A stretch of 64,000 nt of DNA from Epiperipatus broadwayi. Its lineage: Eukaryota; Onychophora; Udeonychophora; Euonychophora; Peripatidae. Position 1 is the first letter of the stretch, and each line of letters opens with the position of its first letter. The DNA is taken from positions 7,100,098 through 7,164,097 of the forward strand of contig JAQFVV010000017.1 in the NCBI GenBank assembly GCA_028023455.1, read 5' to 3'. Positions 56,916-64,000 of this stretch are shown here, piece by piece. A model generated the notes under the pieces. That model saw nothing but the letters and a program-made list of their open reading frames with translations, had not been told where the DNA came from and searched no databases. The translations under genes and the position numbers were made by a program.

Positions 56916-56986
56916 CTTGAACCACATTCTATTATGAATGGCTATTCTCTTTCGACAATCCTGAACAAGACACTGACATTGTTTGG
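56916..56986 (-). CDS. Candidate host exon, unidentified
   Basis: 71 nt on the minus strand. The upstream sequence has TGCTAAT (branch-like) and TTTTACAG ending at 56987. The downstream donor is AAG-GTAAGA, a consensus site. Only one frame is open: two bases, then 23 codons reading KQCQCLVQDCRKRIAIHNRM and WFK, leaving in phase 0. The stretch is clearly richer in G+C than its flanks. Three cysteines close together suggest a secreted or extracellular domain, but I cannot name a family. Confidence 0.5.
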
Positions 56987-58619
56987 CTGTAAAATTAGCA
57001 GCAAAATAAACATTTTGGCTAATAACTTTCCCCTCATTGGAATATTAACTAATATTCACTTAACAAAATTAATTCATTTTCTTTTTAGAAGATTGTAATT
57101 GGGTTTAATTTGGGCTTTATATAGACATTTGTTTGTGCCAGTAACTTTAATCACTGATAGAATAATACATAAGTACCTAATACATTTTAAAATGTATACA
57201 TTAGTTAAAATATATTCACTCAATTAATTTTTAATATTCTCAAAAATAGTAACTCCATCAAAACAAAATGCTAATATAAGTGAAAACAATTTTAGCTTAA
57301 AAAAAGGAGGAAAAAATTATTTAATGTATTATGCAATTAATAATCAACTTTATATAATCAAAGAGTTATAAACATAAGTTGAAAATATCACCTTAATTTT
57401 TAAGCAGTAGCCTCAAAGATTATCGGCAATAGAATTCTGACACATATTGTAATGCTGATTTTATCCCAAACTATCAAAAAGTACAAATTTCATTCAATAC
57501 AATTAAAAATGAACTATATATATATATAACAACAAAGTGCATTAATAATGTGATGATAATTTTATTTAACTAAGTTCTAATTATTATTTTCATATTGATA
57601 GAAATCTTAATTTCCCTTAGGCAAAAATGCATCTTATTGGTAAAAAATGATTTAATTATTCATATAGTAAAACTACAACAATCGATTTTATATTACACTT
57701 TTTGATTTATCTAAAAAAATGGCAGAAGATTGATTTATGGAAAAAAGGCAAAATTATAAAAAAAATCAAGTTTTTATTGATAATTAAAAAAAAAGCCAAA
57801 AGAATATAAAGTTCATCAAAAACAAATTTAAAAATGTATATTACATTTTTTTTCTATATGCTTCATTTTAATTTAACAAGTTATAATTCAATGAAATATT
57901 AATCATTTTTAATATACAATTCATACTAATGATTGTAAATTATATTTTTTTAAAACAAAATTACAGCAACAGAAATGTTATTATGTACAGGTTAGTACTC
58001 TTTCTATTAGTAATATGCTTAGTATAATGTTGACTCGTTACGCCCCCCCCCTCCCATTTTTTTTCAAATTTAAGCTTTATTTTTTAAATTTGATTTTTTA
58101 AAAAATTTCATGTTTTGAATTTAGAACAAATATAAATGTTTTGTTCTAGAAAATCATTGTAATTATTTGTTTTTTATATAAGATTTGTGATTTATGAGAC
58201 GTTTTTGGAAACCAATTGAGATCAATGTCTGAGGTAGTTCAAAAGAATAAAAATAAAATGTTTCAAATTGCTTTTCCCTCACTTTTATCCTGCTTTTTTT
58301 TAATACAATATTTTTAACAAAAAGTGTGTTTCTTATTATAACTCTTTTTATTAGGACTGATTTGTTCAATCTTGGTTTCCCTTGGTTAATTCTTTCTAGA
58401 AAAATGGCAGTAATATTGATTTCTAACACAAATCTGTCAGCTCCAGATTATTTACTAAAGATACAGATAAACTCTTGGCATTTTGAACCTACCACTTATT
58501 AAGCAGCTTTCTCCATTCTTTTAAATTAACTTTTAAGATGAAATAATTTTTTTTCTGAGAATAGTTAATTAATGATTAAAAAAATTTTTAAGTATTAAAA
58601 TTTCCTTCCACTTCTTATT
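56987..58619. other. AT-rich DNA, no gene seen
   Basis: Includes a run of C at 58041-58050. No coding signal. Confidence 0.4.
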
Positions 58620-58885
58620 TGCATTGTTGAATTATATATAATATATCATATACACCTCAATTTATACTCTACAATGCAGTTTAACATATGATTTATTTTA
58701 TCTCCTCTTGCCTACAGTTTCAACTGTCCAGCAGTCATCATCAGGAGTGGTGAGATTTATAAAGTTCTGATGATGATGACTGCTGGACAGTTGAAACTAT
58801 AGGCAAGAGGAGATAAAATAAATCATATGTTAAACTGCACTGTAGAGTGTAAACTGGGGTGTATATGGTATATTTATTTTTGCTG
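58620..58885. repeat. Palindrome around a hammerhead-like core
   Basis: The arms 58640-58738 and 58774-58870 are close reverse complements (ATATGATTTATTTTATCTCC and its complement). Each arm ends inward with CTGATGATGATGACTGCTGG, CAGTTGAAACT, so the ~30-bp spacer lies directly before the CTGATGA of both arms. The core has extra bases before stem II (ACTG/CAGT). Confidence 0.75.
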
Positions 58886-59084
58886 AGACTGCATACAAGC
58901 TGTTAATTGATAAAAATACTAATAAATACTTAAAAAAAAATTAAAAATTCTCTCTAGAGCAACTAATTTTTTAACTCTGCGAGTATCTTATAAATGTCAA
59001 ATTTCAAAAAATAAAGCAATAAGCTGAGTAATATGGATTTATCAATTAAACTGTAGTAATTCCCTATCTATTGAACAATAATAA

Positions 59085-59320
59085 AGATATGTGTAAGAGA
59101 ATGCAATCTGGACCAATTGATGATTGAAAATATGCATCTTGGGGGATCATATATCTTTTTCACATGTCTTTGGCCATATGTTTATGATGACATCTCTACA
59201 CAAGGTATTAAAAGTGAATAGAAACCAATCCCTAAACTTGTGGGTGATATAGTGAAAATTACACTACAGAAATATTATTTCTAATCTAATGAATAACTAA
59301 TAAAAATTATTAAAGAATTT
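59085..59320 (+). mobile_element. Hh2-related remnant, ribozyme deleted
   Basis: CAATCTGGACCAATTGATGATTG runs straight into AAAATATGCATCTTGGGGG, so most of stem II and the G of GAAA are missing. The trailing part shares TTTATGATGACATCTCTACA with the element at 29876-30451 in reverse. Confidence 0.6.
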
Positions 59321-59682
59321 GAGTCACCTCTCTAATTAACTTGCATTTAATTTGGAAAATAATGAATTAACTCTTAATCCAATTTTTTTAAAATTAAAAA
59401 GAAAAACATGTTTTAACATTATCTATTTGCATGTTTTTCACTTTTTTTTTTTTTAAAAAAAAAAAAATTATTTCACTCTTTCTTTTTTCACTTTTTATAG
59501 GCAAAGTAAAAATATATTAAAGTTATACTTACTCTCCTAGAAGATTTTCTTCATTTTTTAAGTTTATTTTAGTCAAAAATTTGGGTACATCTATATATCA
59601 AACAAAATAATATTTTTTTTTTTACTAATATCAATAAGTGATATTACAGGCTATGGAACTGGTCCATTATTATATATATATA

Positions 59683-59940
59683 ACAAAATATTTGTAAATA
59701 CAGTAACTAAATAATTAAAAATTTTATCCACGTAGGAGTGCTTTCGATTATCCCAGTAATCTTTGGATTATCCCAGTAATCTTTGCCAACTAAAGCTTTG
59801 AAATGCTAACTTTCAAAAAAAGTTAGCATTTCAAAGCTTTAGTTGATAAAGATTACTGGGATAATCTAAAGCGCTCCTAAGTGGATAACATTTTTAATTA
59901 TTTAGTTATTGTATTTACAAATATTTAGTTATATAATTTC
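59683..59940. repeat. Foldback element, arms about 125 bp
   Basis: The arms meet at CTAACTTTCAAAAAAAGTTAG near 59820. The left arm has a 20-bp tandem duplication (GATTATCCCAGTAATCTTTG) that the right arm lacks. It is noncoding. Confidence 0.75.
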
Positions 59941-60129
59941 GTATATTGCTTTAAAAATACAGACATCGAATAATATATATACATATTTTCCTGGGTGCAG
60001 TTGTGTATTATTTTGCTAATAAATATTACACAAGCCATCAACTAGATAAAAGATATATTCACAATCAAAATCATACATGCATAAACCTGCAAAGTATATC
60101 ATTTATATCTGTAGTCCATGAAAATCATA

Positions 60130-60475
60130 TCAATGTATATATAAATATAAACTTCCCAACAGTTAACATTATATAATACATTGAGATTAATATTCCAACA
60201 CTGGTTTATTAAGTTAATGAACTACTCTCAACCCAAAGCACAAGATAAAACTTTTTTACAAAAAAGATCAGACTACCTTTTCTCTTTACCTCAATTTATA
60301 TACAGAGGCTGATCGCAAGCACTTTGGAGAGGAAACAAGATTTTAAATTAATTATATTACTTTATTAAAGCTATATTTCAAATTGCTTTATGTTATTTTA
60401 ATTGACATTCATGAAATTTTTCAATTTATAGCTGAATACGAGGCAAATGGCCTCGAAAGCGCTTAGCGCAGAATA
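60130..60475 (+). repeat. Family E repeat
   Basis: Partner of 48826-49235. It ends in two GC-rich hairpins, CGAGGC-AAATG-GCCTCG and GCGC-TTA-GCGC (60438-60471), which are unusual for the region. Confidence 0.55.
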
Positions 60476-60584
60476 ATTTTTGGAATCTGTATAGCTGCTC
60501 ATTCAAGTGTTTCATATGCTTTTTAATTTGTATATTAATTTATAGCTTGTAAATTGCACATTATGGTATTAAAATCTGTCATAA

Positions 60585-61120
60585 AGAAAAATTGGTGCCA
60601 GTTTAATTTGCGCTCACAGCCATTTTGAAATCTAAAAATCGCCACTGACACATCCAACCAATAAATGACTTAAATATTGAATAAAAGTACTTTAAATTCA
60701 TATTTTAGAAATTATAAGCTAGTAAAAATAATACGCTTTATTTTATTAGGAATTTTTTTTTAAATTTACCTTCATAAAATATTTGAAATATGATAGTGCA
60801 AAGCGCCGGAGTATGCAGTGAGGGGGAAGGATGGTTTGGATGATACAAAGTATCATATAAAAGATGCAGAAGCCTGATCAAACTAAGCTTATAATTTTAA
60901 AATACTAAAAGATTATAACTTTTAAAATATGAATTATATTATATGCCCATATGAAATAAAGCACACTATTTTTACTGGCTTATAATTTTTAAAATATGAA
61001 TTTAAGTAAAGTAATTTTATTCAATATTTATGTCATTTATCGGTTGGATGTGTCAGCAGTAGTTTTGACTGGTCTTTAGATTTCAAAATGGCCATGAGTG
61101 CAAACTAAATTGGCACTGAA
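60585..61120. repeat. Foldback element with 145-bp arms
   Basis: The left arm 60585-60740 (ATTGGTGCCAGTTTAATTTG, ACACATCCAACC) and right arm 60973-61120 (GGTTGGATGTGT, AAATTGGCAC) are inverted copies. The 230-bp centre includes AAAGCGCCGGAGTATGCAGTG. No transposase is seen. Confidence 0.7.
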
Positions 61121-61330
61121 AAATTTGCTGCAGTATAAATTAAAAGACATCACAATATCAAATACACAGATCAGTGTGTTCTATATGCGGATATAGTTAT
61201 GATTCACAGATTAATTTAGTCATCAAAATAAATCGTCTCTAATATATTATCTTTTTTTTTTCTTTTAGAAATTGGAACGGTTATACTCATTTGCAAGTGG
61301 CTGCTGATTACATATTATGACATCTGTACC

Positions 61331-61402
61331 CTGTGTGATTTGGAAAAGTTAATAGAGCATTTGACTTGAGATCGGGAGGTCCCATGATCAATTCTGGTGT
61401 TT
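61331..61402 (+). repeat. tRNA-Cys-like SINE head
   Basis: AGTTAATAGAGCATTTGACT, TGAGATC, GGAGGTCCC and GATCAATTCTGG follow the order of the D arm, anticodon arm, variable loop and T arm of a tRNA. They most recall tRNA-Cys, with TGA where GCA would be expected. The acceptor stem is lost. Confidence 0.5.
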
Positions 61403-61770
61403 GCAGTTCTGGCATTCAATCTTTTTATAAACTCCGAACAATAAAGCCATTAGCCTTTTTTATGATGTCTGTGTTTGATTTCTAGTTTTCAATTCATTTT
61501 TATAATATTGAGGTCTTTTCTTAAATTTGAATCATATAAGCAGTTTTACATTCTTAACAAGATTAATGTATTTATTGAAAAAAAATTTTTTTCTTGTACT
61601 CTCTTTCAAGTAAATCCTTAATTTTTTTATTTTATTTCTTTTGCTTGTTTTTTTTTTTTTTTTACTTTTTATCAAGTGAATAAGTAATACTAAAAATCAT
61701 AACATTACCAGAAAATTCATTGAAAATGCAAAGAAATTAAAAATCTTCAATTATTTTTATAAATTCTTTA

Positions 61771-62465
61771 GAGAAAGGCTTTAACTTTTATCATATGCAC
61801 TTTCACCATTTATAATAGTCAAGCGATGTCTTTTTTTGACTATAAAGGGACCTCTCAAACCTCAACACAAGATAGTGATTTTATAAAAATAAGAACAGCT
61901 GTCTTATCTTTAATCTAAATTCCCACTTATATATGCCAATCTGAAGCATCTTGATTTGGGAGGATGAAACTTCGTCTCACTTTTTAAGACCACTATTTCT
62001 TTTCCAAATTAACCTTTGTGAAATCTTGCGATTTACAATGAGTTAATATTACGATCTTTATACTGGAAATATATAAACTAATGTAAAGTTGTGATTATTT
62101 ATTAAATGCACGGGAAATATGTAAATACTTTTAGAGAAAGACTAATCTTTATCATATGCACCTTGAATGTCTATAATAGTCAAGCAATGTCCTTTTTTGA
62201 CTACAGAAGAACCTCACAAACCTCGACACAAATTAGCGACTTAAAGATATGAAAGGCCATCTTATCTTTAACCTAAATTCCCACCTATATAAGCCAATAT
62301 GAAGCATCTTGATTTGAAAGTGCGAAGCTGTTAGTCTCTTCACCTTTTAAAGTTTCTATCTTGTACCAAGGTTTGAGAGGCCTCTCTACAGTCAAAAAAA
62401 GACATCACTTGAATATTATAAATGTTCAAGGTGCATAGGATAAAAGATAAAACCTTTCTTTAAAA
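61771..62465. repeat. Tandem unit followed by an inverted partial copy
   Basis: Unit one (about 61771-62130) and unit two (62131-62365) share AGAGAAAG, ATAATAGTCAAGC(G/A)ATGTC, CATCTTGATTTG and CTTTAATCTAAATTCCCA-type blocks. At 62370-62465 the first 95 bp returns inverted. Parts also match 63780-63960. It is the same broad family as D. Confidence 0.65.
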
Positions 62466-62499
62466 TATTTACATACTTCCTATGCACTTAATAAAAAGA

Positions 62500-62795
62500 G
62501 GTATGTGTATATATTGGATATGCATATGTATATATATATAGATGTAGGTATGGATTTATATATATCTAGGGGTGATATAGATCTATATGTATATGTATGA
62601 AGGGAATATGCATATATTTTGATATATATATATATATACATATATGTATTTATATATATATGTGAAATGATGGGTATGTATTTTTATATATATGTGAAAT
62701 GATGGTTATGTATTTATATTATTCAAATCTTGTAGCTTTGATGAAGACTGCTGGACAGTCGAAACTGTAAGGAAAATAAAGAAGGGTTAAGAAAA
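62500..62795 (+). repeat. TA-rich microsatellite ending in a core motif
   Basis: TATA and TATG repeats to about 62700 are followed by TTGTAGCT, TTGATGA, A, GACTG-CTGGA-CAGTC, GAAACTGTAAGG and AATAAAG. This parallels 31651-32035. Stem II pairs perfectly over five bases, but C3 of the core is T and stem I is weak. Confidence 0.5.
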
Positions 62796-63599
62796 TTTGT
62801 TTGCATTGATGTGTATATGAAAGAAGTAAGTGTTATAAGAAATATATACACTTAATGAATAATCATAATTTTATATTTGTATAAATATTTAAAAAAATTT
62901 TATAAACTAAAAAAAAAAATAGTATTAAAAATAACCTATAATTTCAGTAATTTATATTTTAAAAAATTATATTCACAGCAAACACTTTTCAATAAATATT
63001 TTAATTTTATTCTTATTAGTTAAGATTATAGACTTTGAATTTAATAAAATTCAATTAGATCTGTAATATTCTTTCCACCTATCACCATAAGATTATATTT
63101 TAGTAATTAAGTTAATGAGCAATTTTACTTTTCAAGCAAACAATTATAGACACTGGTGGGGGGGGGGGATGCTAATAATCCTAAGATGTATTTTAACCTA
63201 ATCATGTTTTTTCAGTTAAGCATGGCTTTTCTTATCCCCAAATATCTCATTAATTAATGTACATTAAACAAATTTATAAAATTTAATAAAGTTCAAATAT
63301 ATCAAGAATATTCTTTACAGAGTGCATGACCAGTCCATATCTTTTAACTAGTCTTCTCACTATTTGTGTACCACGATTTTATATTTTTAAAGATAATCTC
63401 TTAAAGATATGGTTAGAGACATTGAGAAAAATATGTTAAATGTTTTCTGAAATGTATTTTTATCTAACCAGATATCTTTAGCATATACTTTGTATGAATA
63501 ATCTATAATCTTTACAAAGTATATTATCGACTTATCTATCTTTATGCACTGATTAAATTATAAACAAATTAAACCAAACCAGCTTTTTCTATTATTTTT
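62796..63599. other. AT-rich DNA, no gene seen
   Basis: Contains a run of ten G near 63157-63167. No coding signal. Confidence 0.4.
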
Positions 63600-64000
63600 A
63601 CAAAGCTTATTTTAATTATAAATTTATTAAACACACATTGATTACGTAAGTAATATTTACTGAGGCTATAACCTCGAGAATATGCATGTAAAATGCGATA
63701 GTAGAGACCTCTACAGGTGTTTAACCACAAGCTTACGCTATAGAAGAAAAGAGGGGAATCCTTCTTTACTTCAACCTACTTTCTATTTAAATAGGTGAAG
63801 CTGAAGCGATTAGATTTGCGAGCGTGAAGCTATTCAATACTTCACTGATTAAATCCACATTTCTTATTACACATTAATACTCACGAAATCTTTCGATTTA
63901 CAACGAGTCAATGGAAAAATTTTATAGTTAGAAATCTATTACAGTAATTTAAAGTTGTAATTATAAATAGAAAGTAGGTTGAAGTAAAGAAGGGTTCCCC
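63600..64000. repeat. Family D unit and a second inverted-end element, cut by window edge
   Basis: 63615-63750 matches the foldback at 44834-45062. From 63753, GGGGAATCCTTCTTTACTTC begins a segment whose reverse complement (GAAGTAAAGAAGGGTTCCCC) ends exactly at 64000, giving inverted ends of about 35 bp around 180 bp. The window may stop inside a larger element. Confidence 0.6.

Noticed and set aside
62290-62350. GAAGC-rich segment with GTGAAGCT and CTTCAC resembling a ribozyme stem I
   Set aside because: CTGANGA is absent in all copies (TGAAGCA or CTGAAGC instead), so the hammerhead core cannot form.
1-64000. CRISPR array, bacterial operon, ribosomal RNA genes
   Set aside because: There are no regularly spaced identical repeats with unique spacers (the 82-bp array has no spacers), no ribosome-binding-site gene chains and no rRNA signature. 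The retroelements and splice sites indicate an animal nuclear genome.

Overview
This window looks like intergenic and intronic DNA from an animal, probably an invertebrate. I estimate about three quarters A+T by eye. I see no bacterial-style gene organisation. The long readable coding stretches are retrotransposon-derived (one Gypsy/Ty3-type LTR element and several LINEs). Host coding sequence is limited to a few short exon candidates with splice sites. The best are a 99-nt ankyrin-repeat exon at 17309-17407 (minus) and an unidentified 71-nt exon at 56916-56986 (minus). I cannot name the species. CpG-type differences between the two LTRs suggest germline cytosine methylation.

Layout. 1-14 kb: AT-rich DNA with LINE remnants, foldback repeats and short interspersed repeats. 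14.7-18.7 kb: a decayed LINE (minus), a head-to-head pair of ribozyme-bearing repeats, and the ankyrin exon. 20.5-28.6 kb: ribozyme-related palindromes, a CpG-richer patch with three repeated hairpins (23.8-24.5 kb), an 82-bp minisatellite (25.2-25.9 kb) and a near-perfect 414-bp palindrome (26.9-27.3 kb). 29.1-31.65 kb: a decayed LINE carrying a nested ribozyme repeat flanked by a 14-bp target duplication. 34-34.75 kb: a LINE endonuclease remnant. 35.08-42.45 kb: a young Gypsy-type element with two 1.65-kb LTRs and three coding lesions. 43.9-46.1 kb: a second LINE with a nested foldback flanked by a perfect 15-bp duplication. 51.02-54.21 kb: a full-length RTE-like LINE with an 11-bp duplication. 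55-64 kb: mostly AT-rich DNA with foldbacks and a mixed tandem/inverted repeat cluster.

The most interesting thread is a set of short repeat families (called Hh1, Hh2 and Hh3 here; the names are mine). Each carries a recognisable hammerhead ribozyme core: CTGANGA, a stem-loop, GAAA, a two-base-pair stem III, a cleavage triplet, and in the better copies a matching stem I. Several copies sit in palindromes whose centre lies in or beside the ribozyme. Minimal-stem-III hammerheads are known from Penelope-like retroelements and animal retrozymes. These repeats are therefore best read as non-autonomous ribozyme retroelements, although no Penelope-like protein is visible in the window.
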